Source: Bifidobacterium anseris (lineage in GTDB: Bacteria > Actinomycetota > Actinomycetes > Actinomycetales > Bifidobacteriaceae). Taken from it: a stretch of 64,000 nucleotides of DNA. Position numbers and translations under genes: made by a program. The notes beneath the pieces are model-generated. The model was not told the DNA's origin. It saw only the letters and a list, made by a program, of their open reading frames with translations, and made no database searches. Positions 8,939-17,663 of this stretch are shown piece by piece; the stretch's first letter is position 1; each line of letters begins with the position of its first letter. The DNA is taken from NCBI RefSeq assembly GCF_002860345.1, contig NZ_NMYC01000001.1, positions 248,001 to 312,000 on the forward strand, given 5' to 3'.

Positions 8939-9820
8939 ATGGACGAGCAGACGGCATTCCGCTCGACGACGCGGCACATGCTCAAGGAATCGAAGACCTA
9001 TGCGAGCCAGACGCTCATGGGCGGCCTGTCCGGCTTCGAATCGCCGATCGGCCTCGACCGGCGCGACCGCATCCGCGCGCTGAAGACCGGCGACATCGGC
9101 TTCGTGCATTCATGGGACATCAACACGTCGGTCGACGGCCCCGGCACGCGCATGACGGTGTTCATGAGCGGATGCCCGCTGCGCTGCCAGTACTGCCAGA
9201 ACCCCGACACATGGAAGATGCGCGACGGCAAGCCGGTCTACCTCGAGGCGATGGTCGACAAGGTGAAGCGTTACGCCGATCTGTTCAAGGCGACCGGCGG
9301 CGGCATCACGTTCTCCGGCGGCGAATCGATGATGCAGCCGGCCTTTGTCTCGCGCGTGTTCCATGAGGCCAAGGCGATGGGCGTGCACACCTGCCTCGAC
9401 ACCTCCGGTTTCCTCAACCGCAACTACACCGACGAGATGATCGACGACATCGACCTGTGCCTGCTCGACGTCAAATCGGGCGACCCGGACACGTACGAAC
9501 GCGTCACCGGCGGCATCCTGCAGCCGACGATCGACTTCGGACGACGTCTGGCGGCACGAGGCAAGAAGATCTGGGTGCGGTTCGTGCTCGTGCCGGGGCT
9601 GACCGACGCCGAGGAGAACGTCGACAAGGTCGCGCGCATCTGCCAGAGCTTCGGCGACGCCGTCGAACACATCGACGTGCTGCCGTTCCACCAGCTCGGA
9701 CGCCCCAAATGGCACGAGCTGCGCATCCCGTATCCGCTCGAGGACCAGAAGGGGCCGTCGAAGGCCTGCAAGGACCGTGTGCGCGAACAGTTCGAATCCT
9801 ACGGGTTCCGCGTCTACTGA
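8939..9820 (+). CDS. pflA: Pyruvate formate-lyase activating enzyme
   Basis: Radical SAM enzyme that puts the glycyl radical on PflB. It has 293 residues, about 45 more than E. coli PflA, owing to an N-terminal extension before GDIGFVHSWD. The [4Fe-4S]/SAM motif CPLRCQYC is at about residues 77-84, followed by TGGGITFSGGESMMQP. The start at 8939 has GGAGG five bases upstream; the ATG at 8927 overlaps that site and is rejected. It is co-directional with pflB and separated from it by 159 bases containing a hairpin. Confidence 0.95.
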   Translation: MDEQTAFRSTTRHMLKESKTYASQTLMGGLSGFESPIGLDRRDRIRALKTGDIGFVHSWDINTSVDGPGTRMTVFMSGCPLRCQYCQNPDTWKMRDGKPVYLEAMVDKVKRYADLFKATGGGITFSGGESMMQPAFVSRVFHEAKAMGVHTCLDTSGFLNRNYTDEMIDDIDLCLLDVKSGDPDTYERVTGGILQPTIDFGRRLAARGKKIWVRFVLVPGLTDAEENVDKVARICQSFGDAVEHIDVLPFHQLGRPKWHELRIPYPLEDQKGPSKACKDRVREQFESYGFRVY

Positions 9821-9912
9821 GACGCCGGAGCCCCGACCGGAGGCGCCGCGCTGTCCGCGATTGGCTGCATCATGCGTTATGTGACATCGCAAGGATCTGA
9901 AGGAGAGCACAC

Positions 9913-11199
9913 GTGGACGCTGAGCCGGTCCTGCTGACACAACCACGCGAGGGCGTGCCGGAGGTCATCGACACGGCCGCCGGCTACGAACGGGCCTGCG
10001 AACGCCTCGCCGCGGCCACGGGGCCGCTCGCCGCGGACGCCGAGCGCGCATCCGGATACCGCTACGGCCACGAGGACAGGCTCATCCAGTTCAAGCGCGA
10101 AGACGCCGGCATCATCCTGCTCGACCCGATCGCGCTCAGTGGCCGGGGCGTCGACTGGGGACTGTTCAATGAGGCCGTCGGCGACGCCGTGTGGATCCTG
10201 CACGATTCGCGGCAGGATTTGCCGGGATTCGCCGACCTGGGCCTGCGCCCCGGGCGGTTGTTCGACACCGAGATCGCCGCGCGCATGCTCGGACTGCACC
10301 GCTACGGGCTCGCCTACGTCACCGAGCACTATCTGGGTATCGCGCTCGCCAAGGAGCATTCGGCCGCCGACTGGTCCTATCGGCCGCTGTCGCGCGACCT
10401 GCGCAACTACGCGGCGCTCGACGTCGAGCTGCTCATCGAACTCGACGAGGCGATGACACGCGACCTCAAACGCCAGGGCAAGCTCGCGTGGGCCGAGGAG
10501 GAGTTCGCCCACGCGCTGATGGCAGGCCTCGAACCGCGCCGGCCGCATCCGACGCCGTGGATGCGCGTCTCGCATATCACCGACCTCGGGGGAGACACCC
10601 GCGCGCTCGCCGTCGTCAAGGCGCTGTGGGAGCGGCGCGACGAGCTCGCCCGGCACTACGACATCGCGCCGACGCTGCTGCTGTCCGACGCCGCGATCAT
10701 CGAGGCGGCCAAGCGCAAGCCGCACAATGCCGCGCAGTTCCGCGCGATCCGTTCGCTCAACGAGCGCGTGCGCATCCAGCTTGGCACCGAACAGGACAAG
10801 ATGTTCGAACGCTACGCGCCGATCCAGCGTCAGATCAAGCCGCGCGTGTGGAAGGAGACGATCCAGCAGGCGCTCGACCTGCCTGACGCGCAGCTGCCGC
10901 AAGCCGTGCGCCAGCAGGGCGGCGCGGAGGCCGGCAACGCGCCGAAGTCGATGCGGATATGGCGCCAGCACCATCCGCAGCGATACCGGCTGCTGCAGGA
11001 ATGCCGCGCCGTCGTCAACCAGATCGCCGAGGACGTGCGCATCCCGCCGGACATGGTGCTCAAGCCGCAGATCCTGCGCAACCTGTGCTGGACCGATCAT
11101 CCGAAGCGGCGCGACGTGGCCGATTTCCTGCGCGCGGAGGGCGCCCGCGCATGGCAGATCGGGCTGTTGAACGCGTCGCTGACTCGCGTTATCATGTAA
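9913..11199 (+). CDS. rnd: Ribonuclease D-like 3'-5' exonuclease with HRDC domains
   Basis: 428-residue DEDD-family exonuclease that trims the 3' ends of tRNA and other small RNAs. Exo I reads DAERASGYRY (Asp-x-Glu), Exo II ILHDSRQDLPGF, and Exo III YAALDVELL with the DEDDy tyrosine. One HRDC domain follows at about 215-300 and a second, weaker one near 345-415. It starts with GTG at 9913, preceded by GAAGGAGAG. The last codons contain the promoter of the next gene (tig). Confidence 0.9.
   Translation: MDAEPVLLTQPREGVPEVIDTAAGYERACERLAAATGPLAADAERASGYRYGHEDRLIQFKREDAGIILLDPIALSGRGVDWGLFNEAVGDAVWILHDSRQDLPGFADLGLRPGRLFDTEIAARMLGLHRYGLAYVTEHYLGIALAKEHSAADWSYRPLSRDLRNYAALDVELLIELDEAMTRDLKRQGKLAWAEEEFAHALMAGLEPRRPHPTPWMRVSHITDLGGDTRALAVVKALWERRDELARHYDIAPTLLLSDAAIIEAAKRKPHNAAQFRAIRSLNERVRIQLGTEQDKMFERYAPIQRQIKPRVWKETIQQALDLPDAQLPQAVRQQGGAEAGNAPKSMRIWRQHHPQRYRLLQECRAVVNQIAEDVRIPPDMVLKPQILRNLCWTDHPKRRDVADFLRAEGARAWQIGLLNASLTRVIM
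11167..11195 (+). promoter_or_regulatory. Sigma-70-type promoter of tig, inside the end of rnd
   Basis: TTGAAC (11167-11172), a 17-base spacer, and TATCAT (11190-11195). The promoter is within the last codons of rnd and predicts a start near 11202 with a 47-base leader. Confidence 0.75.
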
Positions 11200-11248
11200 A
11201 AGTTGCCTTCGGGCAGACCATACGACCATATCTTTTCAGGAGCTAAGC

Positions 11249-12631
11249 GTGAAAATCAGCGTCAGGAACCTCGAGCCCACCAAGGCCAAGCTCACCATCA
11301 CCGTCGATCAGGACGAATTCGAACCGTACCTCGACGAGGCCCGCAAGGAGATCGCCGAGCAGATCACCGTCCCCGGTTTCCGCAAGGGCCACGTGCCCGG
11401 CAAGCTCGTCGACCAGCGCGTCGGCTTCGGCGCCGTCGCCGGCGAGGCCGTGAACAAGGCCCTGCCGGACTTCTACTCCCAGGCCCTGCAGGAGAAGGAC
11501 ATCCGTCCGATGGCGCAGCCGGAGATCGAAGTCGTCGAACTGCCGGAAAGCGCCGATGACGACACGAAGCTCAAGTTCACCGCGACCGTCGAGCGCCGTC
11601 CCGACTTCGAGCTTCCCGAGCTCGACGGCATGACGATCGCCGTCGAGAAGGACGAGGTCTCGGACGACGACGTCAACGCGCGCCTCGACATGCTCCGCCA
11701 GCGCTTCGCGACGCTCGTCGGCGTCGACCGCCCGGCCCAGAACGGCGACTACGCGAACATCGACCTCACGGCGACGATTGACGGCGAGCCCGTCGACTCC
11801 CAGGAGGGCGTCAGCTACGAGATCGGCTCCGGCACGATGCTCGAGGGCCTCGACGAGGCGCTCGACGGCCTGTCGGCCGGCGAGGAGACGACCTTCGAGT
11901 CGAAGCTCGAAGGCGGCGAACACGAGGGAGAGACCGCCACGGTCAAGGTCAAGGTCAACTCCGTCAAGGCCGAGGAACTTCCGGAGCTCGACGACGACTT
12001 CGCGCAGGAGGCCTCCGAGTTCGACACGCTCGACGAGCTCAAGGACGAGATCCGCAAGAACGTCGAGGCCGACGCCGAGGGCCGTCAGGCCACGAAGGCG
12101 CGCGACGCGTTCATCGAGACGATCGAGAAGGACCTCGACATCCCGGCGCCGAAGGGCGTCAAGGAGCACATGGTCGAGCAGCAGCTGCAGTCCATGGGCG
12201 TCGACAAGGACAAGGCGACCGCCGAGCAGAAGAAGCAGGCCGAGGAAGAGGTCGACAAGCTGCTCAAGGACCAGATGGTCCTCGACGCGCTCGCCGAGAA
12301 GCTCGACGTGCAGGTCTCCCAATCCGACGTCTTCAACTTCCTCGCCTCGATCGCCCAGCAGTACGGCATGGACCCGAACCAGTTCATCCAGGCCATCATG
12401 CGCAACGGCCAGATCGGCTCCGCCGTCGAGGAAGTTGCCCGTTCCAAGGGCCTGCTCGCCGGCATGCGCGCCGTCACCTTCACGGTCGACGGCGAACCGC
12501 TCGACCTGAGCGCGTTCCTCGGCTCCGATGACGCCGCCGCCGAGGTCGACGAGGACGAATCCGTCGCCGCCGCGGCCGCCGCCGCAGCCGTCGCCGATTC
12601 GCTCAACGCCGGCGACGAGACCGAAGCCTGA
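11249..12631 (+). CDS. tig: Trigger factor, ribosome-associated chaperone
   Basis: Peptidyl-prolyl isomerase and chaperone that binds nascent chains at the ribosome exit. The N-terminal ribosome-binding domain has the signature-like segment TVPGFRKGHVPGKL (GFRKGxxP, about 43-55). The FKBP-type isomerase domain spans about 160-245 (NGDYANIDLTATIDGEP), followed by the helical C-terminal domain. The protein has 460 residues. Its last 40 residues form an acidic tail ending in an alanine run and are family-variable. It starts with GTG at 11249 after AGGAG with 6 bases spacing. A strong promoter and hairpin make it a single-gene unit. Confidence 0.96.
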   Translation: MKISVRNLEPTKAKLTITVDQDEFEPYLDEARKEIAEQITVPGFRKGHVPGKLVDQRVGFGAVAGEAVNKALPDFYSQALQEKDIRPMAQPEIEVVELPESADDDTKLKFTATVERRPDFELPELDGMTIAVEKDEVSDDDVNARLDMLRQRFATLVGVDRPAQNGDYANIDLTATIDGEPVDSQEGVSYEIGSGTMLEGLDEALDGLSAGEETTFESKLEGGEHEGETATVKVKVNSVKAEELPELDDDFAQEASEFDTLDELKDEIRKNVEADAEGRQATKARDAFIETIEKDLDIPAPKGVKEHMVEQQLQSMGVDKDKATAEQKKQAEEEVDKLLKDQMVLDALAEKLDVQVSQSDVFNFLASIAQQYGMDPNQFIQAIMRNGQIGSAVEEVARSKGLLAGMRAVTFTVDGEPLDLSAFLGSDDAAAEVDEDESVAAAAAAAAVADSLNAGDETEA

Positions 12632-12677
12632 TTCTTCGGTTTCCTCGGCTGAACGGCCATAGCGCCGATCCGTTTGT

Positions 12678-12714
12678 GATGCCCCGCATCCGCACGCCGC
12701 GGACGCGGGGCATC
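12678..12714 (+). terminator. tig terminator
   Basis: Sixteen-base arms (12678-12693, 12699-12714) with one mismatch, a 5-base loop, then GCCTTTG. Confidence 0.75.
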
Positions 12715-12764
12715 GCCTTTGACGTAATCCCGTCGCTGCGGCGGGCATCATGGAGGGCATGGGC

Positions 12765-14129
12765 ATGAACATCACCGCAGGGCATTTCGACAACGGCGAG
12801 GCCGTGGCCGGCGAACTGCGCGACGACGACCTCGATCCGGGGCGCGCGCCGCTCGGCTCGCGGCTGACGGCGCTCGTCGTCACCGTCGTGCTGCTCGGCA
12901 TCGCCGTCGGCGTGTGTTCGGGACTGCTCACGCTGCTGCTGTACGCGATTGAGCATCTGGCGCTTGGCTTTGTCGAATCGCCGGCGATGCCCGGGCCGTT
13001 CCTGACCCATCCGCTCAGGCGCGCCGTCTCGCTGATTGGCGGCGCGACGATCGCCGCCGTATGCTGGTGGCTGCTGCGTACGCGCACGACCGCTGTGCCG
13101 TCGGTGCGCCAGGCCGTGCGCGGCGGCCTGATGCCGGCATGGCAGACCGTGTGCCACGTGCTGCTGCAGATCGGCATCGTCGGATGCGGATTGTCGGTCG
13201 GCCGCGAGGTCGCGCCGCGTGAACTCGGCGCGATGCTCGCGCAGCGCCTGTGCCGATGGACGGGGCTGCACCGGCGCGACCTGATGGAGGTCGTCGCGAT
13301 TTCGGCGGGTGCGGGCCTCGCTGGCGTCTACAATGCGCCGCTCGCCGGCGTGTTTTTCGCAATCGAGATCCTGCTCAAGGACGTGACGGCGGCCACCGTC
13401 GCGCTGTCGATGCTGTGCTCGAGCCTCGCCGCGTGGGTCGCCACGCTCATCAAGGGGACGCATGCGTTCTACGTCATCGGCACAGTCGACGCGCATTTCA
13501 CGCCCGACCTGTTCGCCTTCGCGATTGTCGTCGGCACGCTCGCCGGTGTATGCGGTGCTTGGTTCCGCCGCGGCGCGTCGTGGGCGGAGTCGCACAAGGC
13601 CTCCGGCACGGCGATTCTGTGGCAGCTGCCGCTCGCCGGCGCCATCACCGCGCTCATCGCGATCTGGATTCCGCAGGTCATGGGCAACGGGCGCGCGACG
13701 GCGCAGATGGGCTTCTCCGGACGCCCCGAGCTCGCGTTCATCCCGTTGCTGCTCGTCTCCTTCGCCGCGAAGGCCGTCGTCACGCTGATGACGATCCGCG
13801 CGGGCGCCTCGGGCGGCGTGCTCACGCCGGGCATCGCGCTCGGCTCGTCGCTCGGATGTGCGCTCGGCGTGCTGTGGCTGCTCATGTTCGGCACGAACTC
13901 GATCGGCGTGTATGCGCTGCTCGGGGCGTGCGCGCTGCTCGCCGCCTCGCAGAACGCGCCGCTGATGGCGATGACGCTCGTCATGGAGCTCACCGAGGCA
14001 CCATCGAACCTGTATGTGCCGGTCGCATGCGCATGCGCCATCTCGGTCGGCGTCGGACGATTCGTCGCGTCCGTGCACGAGCGCCGGCTTTCGGAGGCTG
14101 CGCACGCCGTGCGCGCGGGTCGGGAATAG
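12765..14129 (+). CDS. CLC-family chloride channel / proton antiporter, variant motifs
   Basis: Membrane protein of the CLC family, about 454 residues, with ten or more hydrophobic segments. The selectivity-filter region GREVAPRELGAM corresponds to the GREGP motif; the gating glutamate is kept but the following GP is replaced by VAP. The downstream GASGGVLTPG matches the GxFxP region. The first family motif GSGIP is not seen. The member could therefore carry chloride, fluoride or another anion. ATGs at 12750, 12759 and 12765 are in frame; GGAGGG at 12752-12757 fits 12765 best. It lies between tig and clpP1 and has no obvious functional link to either. Confidence 0.82.
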   Translation: MNITAGHFDNGEAVAGELRDDDLDPGRAPLGSRLTALVVTVVLLGIAVGVCSGLLTLLLYAIEHLALGFVESPAMPGPFLTHPLRRAVSLIGGATIAAVCWWLLRTRTTAVPSVRQAVRGGLMPAWQTVCHVLLQIGIVGCGLSVGREVAPRELGAMLAQRLCRWTGLHRRDLMEVVAISAGAGLAGVYNAPLAGVFFAIEILLKDVTAATVALSMLCSSLAAWVATLIKGTHAFYVIGTVDAHFTPDLFAFAIVVGTLAGVCGAWFRRGASWAESHKASGTAILWQLPLAGAITALIAIWIPQVMGNGRATAQMGFSGRPELAFIPLLLVSFAAKAVVTLMTIRAGASGGVLTPGIALGSSLGCALGVLWLLMFGTNSIGVYALLGACALLAASQNAPLMAMTLVMELTEAPSNLYVPVACACAISVGVGRFVASVHERRLSEAAHAVRAGRE

Positions 14130-14195
14130 AAACGGGTCCGCGTCGTTTGAACCAAGTAATGTGACTGTTCAGGACACACCAATGAAGGAGACAAC

Positions 14196-14807
14196 GTGAG
14201 TAACCTACTTACGCCGACGATGGACGACGGCGCGATGCCGGCGGGCCCCGCCGATCCGATCTTCAACCGACTCCTCAAGGACCGCATCATCTGGATGGGC
14301 GAGGAGGTCAAGGACGACATGGCGAACCGCATCTGCGCGCAGATGCTCATGCTCGCCGCCGAGGATCCCAAGAGCGACATCTGGCTGTACATCAACTCGC
14401 CGGGCGGCTCGATCACGGCGGGCATGGCGATCTACGACACGATGCAGCTCATTGAGCCGGACGTCGCGACGGTCGGTATCGGCATGTGCGCGTCGATGGG
14501 CCAGTTCCTGCTGAGCTCGGGCACGAAGGGCAAGCGCTTCCTCACGTCGCATGCGCGCGTGCTCATGCATCAGCCCTCGGGCGGCATCGGCGGCACGACG
14601 ACCGACGTGCGCATCAGCGCCGAACTCATCATGAACATGAAGAAGACGCTCGCGGAGCTCACGGCGGAGCAGACGGGGCACACCGTCGAGGAGATCTACC
14701 GCGACAACGAATACGACCACTGGTTCACCGCGCAGGAGGCACTCGAGTACGGCTTCGTCGACAAGCTCGTCTCGACGCACGACACGATGAACATGGACAA
14801 GGAGTGA
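14196..14807 (+). CDS. clpP1: ATP-dependent Clp protease proteolytic subunit 1
   Basis: Serine peptidase of 203 residues. The catalytic triad is Ser100 (GMCASMGQF), His125 (LMHQPSGG) and Asp174 (YDHWFTAQE). It starts with GTG at 14196 after AAGGAG. In Actinobacteria ClpP1 and ClpP2 form a mixed tetradecamer that is active only when both are present. clpP2 follows after 2 bases, so the pair is coupled, and clpX lies close downstream. Confidence 0.96.
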   Translation: MSNLLTPTMDDGAMPAGPADPIFNRLLKDRIIWMGEEVKDDMANRICAQMLMLAAEDPKSDIWLYINSPGGSITAGMAIYDTMQLIEPDVATVGIGMCASMGQFLLSSGTKGKRFLTSHARVLMHQPSGGIGGTTTDVRISAELIMNMKKTLAELTAEQTGHTVEEIYRDNEYDHWFTAQEALEYGFVDKLVSTHDTMNMDKE

Positions 14808-14809
14808 GC

Positions 14810-15493
14810 ATGGCATCCGAGGAAGCGAAATTCGTCGCCCGCGCCGAACGACTCGCGGGACCGCGCGGCATCGCCGGTTTCCAGACGCCGCAGAACCGGT
14901 ACATCGTGCCCGAATTCGAAGAGAAGACGCCGTACGGCTACAAGCGGCAGAACCCGTACACGAGGCTCTTCGACGACCGCATCATCTTCATGGGCGTCCA
15001 GGTGGACGACACGACGGCCGACGACATCATGGCGCAGCTGCTCGTGCTCGAAAGCATGGACCCGAACCGCGACGTGATGATGTACATCAACTCGCCGGGC
15101 GGTTCGATGACGGCGATGACGGCGATCTACGACACGATGAACTACATCCAGCCGGACGTGCAGACCGTGTGCCTCGGCCAGGCGGCCTCGGCGGCGGCGA
15201 TCCTGCTCGCTGCGGGCACGAAGGGCAAGCGCCTGATCCTGCCGAACGCGCGCGTGCTCATCCACCAGCCGGCGATCGACCAGGGATTCGGTAAGGCGAC
15301 CGAGATCGAGATCCAGGCCAAGGAGATGCTGCGTATGCGCCAGTGGCTCGAGGACACGCTCGCGAAGCACACCGGTCAGCCGATCGAACGCATCCGCAAG
15401 GACATTGAGGTCGACACGTTCCTGACGGCCCAGGAGGCCAAGGAATACGGCATCGTCGACGAGGTGCTCGCGCCGCGCGGCGCGAAGGCCTGA
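14810..15493 (+). CDS. clpP2: ATP-dependent Clp protease proteolytic subunit 2
   Basis: Second ClpP, 227 residues. Its triad is Ser127 (GQAASAAAIL), His152 (LIHQP) and Asp202 (VDTFLTAQE). It has an N-terminal propeptide-like extension of about 30 residues compared with clpP1. The start lies 2 bases after the clpP1 stop, with AAGGAG in the last clpP1 codons. A long hairpin separates the pair from clpX, which has its own leader. Confidence 0.96.
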   Translation: MASEEAKFVARAERLAGPRGIAGFQTPQNRYIVPEFEEKTPYGYKRQNPYTRLFDDRIIFMGVQVDDTTADDIMAQLLVLESMDPNRDVMMYINSPGGSMTAMTAIYDTMNYIQPDVQTVCLGQAASAAAILLAAGTKGKRLILPNARVLIHQPAIDQGFGKATEIEIQAKEMLRMRQWLEDTLAKHTGQPIERIRKDIEVDTFLTAQEAKEYGIVDEVLAPRGAKA

Positions 15494-15507
15494 GCCGTAA
15501 TCGACGA

Positions 15508-15529
15508 CGCACAATCAACGCACAATCAA
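15508..15529 (+). repeat. 11-bp tandem duplication after clpP2
   Basis: CGCACAATCAA twice, back to back (15508-15518, 15519-15529), between the clpP2 stop and its hairpin. Confidence 0.85.
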
Positions 15530-15532
15530 CAA

Positions 15533-15586
15533 CGACGGCGGCGCGGACAGTAGAGGGGATATTCCCGGTTGTCCGCGCCGCCGTCG
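15533..15586 (+). terminator. Hairpin after clpP2
   Basis: Perfect 17-base arms (15533-15549, 15570-15586) around a 20-base loop. No U-run follows. Confidence 0.65.
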
Positions 15587-15710
15587 CCATAGCGGCTCAG
15601 CGGCGTCGGCCGATGCGCGGTGTAGCCTGACGGCTATCATGGGTCGCGGCGGCGCACGGCGCGCCGCGGCCGGCGACGACGGCATCCGCGACGTGACGAG
15701 GACGGCGACG

Positions 15711-17054
15711 ATGGGACGAGTGATCAGCTACAACGACGGCATGCAGCGCTGCGCGTTCTGCGGCAAAAGCGAACGCGAGGTGAACCGCCTCGTCGCCGGC
15801 GCGGGCGTGGCGATCTGCGACGAATGCGTCGCGCTGTGCGTCGAGATCATCGCCGACGAACAGACGAAGGACACGAAGCTCGAGGTCATGAAACTGCCCA
15901 AGCCGGCGCAGATCAACGCCGTGCTCGACGAATACGTCATCGGGCAGGAATCGGCCAAGCGCACGCTGAGCGTCGCCGTCTACAACCACTTCAAACGCAT
16001 CGAGATCGAGAAGGCGCGTCGTGCGCGGCACGGGGGCGCCGACGGCGACACGCTGCTGACGGCCGCCGCGCGGCGCATCGCAGATCCGGACGACGACATC
16101 GACGTCGCCAAATCGAACATCCTGATGCTCGGACCGACCGGCGTGGGCAAGACCTACCTCGCGCAGACGCTCGCGAAGGCGATGCGCGTGCCTTTCGTCA
16201 TCGTCGACGCGACGACGCTCACCGAGGCCGGCTACGTCGGCGACGACGTCGAGACGGTGCTCCAGCGGCTCATCCAGACCGCCGACGGCGACGTCGCGCG
16301 CGCGAGTCACGGCATCATCTACATCGACGAGATTGACAAGATTGCGCGCAAGAGCGGCGAGAACACGTCGGTGACGCGCGACGTGTCCGGCGAGGGCGTG
16401 CAGCAGGCGCTGCTCAAGATCATCGAAGGCACCGTCGCGAATGTGCCGGTCGAAGGTGCGCGTAAGCACCGCGAGGCCGAATCGGTGCAGATCGACACGC
16501 GCGACATCCTGTTCATCTGCGGTGGCGCCTTCGTCGGTCTCGACGACATCGTCGCCGACCGGCTCGGACGGCGCACGAGCGGCTTCGGCACGTCGTGGGG
16601 TGCGCGGCAGGTCGGGCGTGCCGAACTGCTCGCGCAGGTCACCGCCGACGACCTCGAGAACTTCGGGCTGCTTCCCGAGTTCATCGGTCGCCTGCCGGTC
16701 GTCACGGCGCTCGACGAGCTTGGCGCCGACGACCTCAAGGAGATCCTGACGAAGCCGGCGAACGCGTTGACGCGCCAGTACCGCAAGCTGTTCGCCGTCG
16801 ACGGCGTGACGCTCACCTTCACCGACGACGCGATCGAGCGCATCGCGCGCATCGCGCTCGAACGCGGCACCGGCGCGCGCGGGCTGCGCTCGATCATCGA
16901 ACGCACGCTCGAGGACGCGATGTATGACGTGCCGGGTGACGACGCGGTGAGCGAGGTCATCGTCGACGCCGAGGCCGTCGACGGCACACGCGGACCGAGG
17001 ATCGTCTCCGAAGGGCACCGGCCGGTGCTGCGCCTCGAACGCAGCGGCGTGTGA
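15711..17054 (+). CDS. clpX: ClpX, ATP-dependent unfoldase of the Clp protease
   Basis: AAA+ unfoldase that feeds tagged or partly folded proteins into ClpP1P2. It has 447 residues. The N-terminal zinc finger has CAFCGKSE and CDEC (about 11-41). Walker A is GPTGVGKT, Walker [12 protein letters not shown], and the sensor region EFIGRLPV. The in-frame ATG at 15639 would add 24 residues unrelated to ClpX; the start at 15711 gives the family sequence [10 protein letters not shown] and has GAGGA 8 bases upstream. Confidence 0.96.
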   Translation: MGRVISYNDGMQRCAFCGKSEREVNRLVAGAGVAICDECVALCVEIIADEQTKDTKLEVMKLPKPAQINAVLDEYVIGQESAKRTLSVAVYNHFKRIEIEKARRARHGGADGDTLLTAAARRIADPDDDIDVAKSNILMLGPTGVGKTYLAQTLAKAMRVPFVIVDATTLTEAGYVGDDVETVLQRLIQTADGDVARASHGIIYIDEIDKIARKSGENTSVTRDVSGEGVQQALLKIIEGTVANVPVEGARKHREAESVQIDTRDILFICGGAFVGLDDIVADRLGRRTSGFGTSWGARQVGRAELLAQVTADDLENFGLLPEFIGRLPVVTALDELGADDLKEILTKPANALTRQYRKLFAVDGVTLTFTDDAIERIARIALERGTGARGLRSIIERTLEDAMYDVPGDDAVSEVIVDAEAVDGTRGPRIVSEGHRPVLRLERSGV

Positions 17055-17108
17055 GGGGAGTGCGACGGGTCGCCGAACACGCGGAAACATTGGCGACACG
17101 CCGTCGAT

Positions 17109-17137
17109 TTGATGTGATTGTGAAAGCGTTGTATATT
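17109..17137 (+). promoter_or_regulatory. Promoter of the tRNA-Arg pair
   Basis: TTGATG (17109-17114), a 17-base spacer, TATATT (17132-17137). It lies 27 bases before the first tRNA and is AT-rich for this genome. Confidence 0.75.
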
Positions 17138-17164
17138 TTTCGAGTTGCCGAAAACAAGCAACAT

Positions 17165-17238
17165 GCGCGAGTAGCCCAGCGGATTAGAGCAGCTGACTAC
17201 GGATCAGCAGGTCGCAGGTTCGAATCCTGTCTCGCGCA
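17165..17238 (+). tRNA. tRNA-Arg (anticodon ACG), copy 1
   Basis: The 74-base cloverleaf has acceptor arms GCGCGAG / CTCGCGC, anticodon stem GCTGA / TCAGC with loop CTACGGA, so the anticodon is ACG (read as ICG for CGN codons), and T-loop GGTTCGAATCC. The 3' CCA is not encoded. CGC is a very frequent Arg codon in this genome. Confidence 0.95.
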
Positions 17239-17294
17239 CTTGGCCGTTGTAGTGGAGGCGTGCAAACGTCGGTCACTTCGGATGCAGCGGTGCT

Positions 17295-17368
17295 GCGCGA
17301 GTAGCCCAGCGGATTAGAGCAGCTGACTACGGATCAGCAGGTCGCAGGTTCGAATCCTGTCTCGCGCA
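17295..17368 (+). tRNA. tRNA-Arg (anticodon ACG), copy 2
   Basis: Identical in sequence to the copy at 17165-17238. The 56-base spacer and the flanks differ, so the duplication is confined almost exactly to the mature tRNA. CCA is not encoded. Confidence 0.95.
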
Positions 17369-17371
17369 CAA

Positions 17372-17405
17372 TAAGCCCTTGGTCGCGTATGCGGCCAAGG
17401 GCTTA
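17372..17405 (+). terminator. Terminator of the tRNA pair
   Basis: TAAGCCCTTGG (17372-17382) pairs with CCAAGGGCTTA (17395-17405), with an inner CGC/GCG stem. It begins 3 bases after the second tRNA. Confidence 0.75.
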
Positions 17406-17598
17406 ACCAATTTCGGTTGCGTCCCCTTCGTGCGCGTGCACAGAAGACCAGCCGATGGGCCATGAAGGTGTGTGCCCGGTTGCCGCGGCATACGCGCCCA
17501 TGAGCGGCATGGGCGACCGGGCATCATCAGGGTGGCGGCAGTGGTGAAGGTCCGGTGAACCGAGGCGGGGGAGTGCGCCGTCCGTAACACGGCGGCAC

Positions 17599-17604
17599 TA
17601 GGGT
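17599..17604 (+). promoter_or_regulatory. Candidate -10 box of the malY-like gene
   Basis: TAGGGT followed by GG, 60 bases before the start codon. The rest of 17406-17663 shows nothing recognisable. Confidence 0.3.
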
Positions 17605-17663
17605 GGCGTTCCGTACAGAGCGGACGGCGCGCCCCAATGGCGTGCACAGAGTATGGAGACAGC

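Noticed and set aside
17165-17368. Integrated element at the tRNA-Arg genes
   Set aside because: No integrase, no partial tRNA copy beyond the two complete genes and no change in base composition around them.
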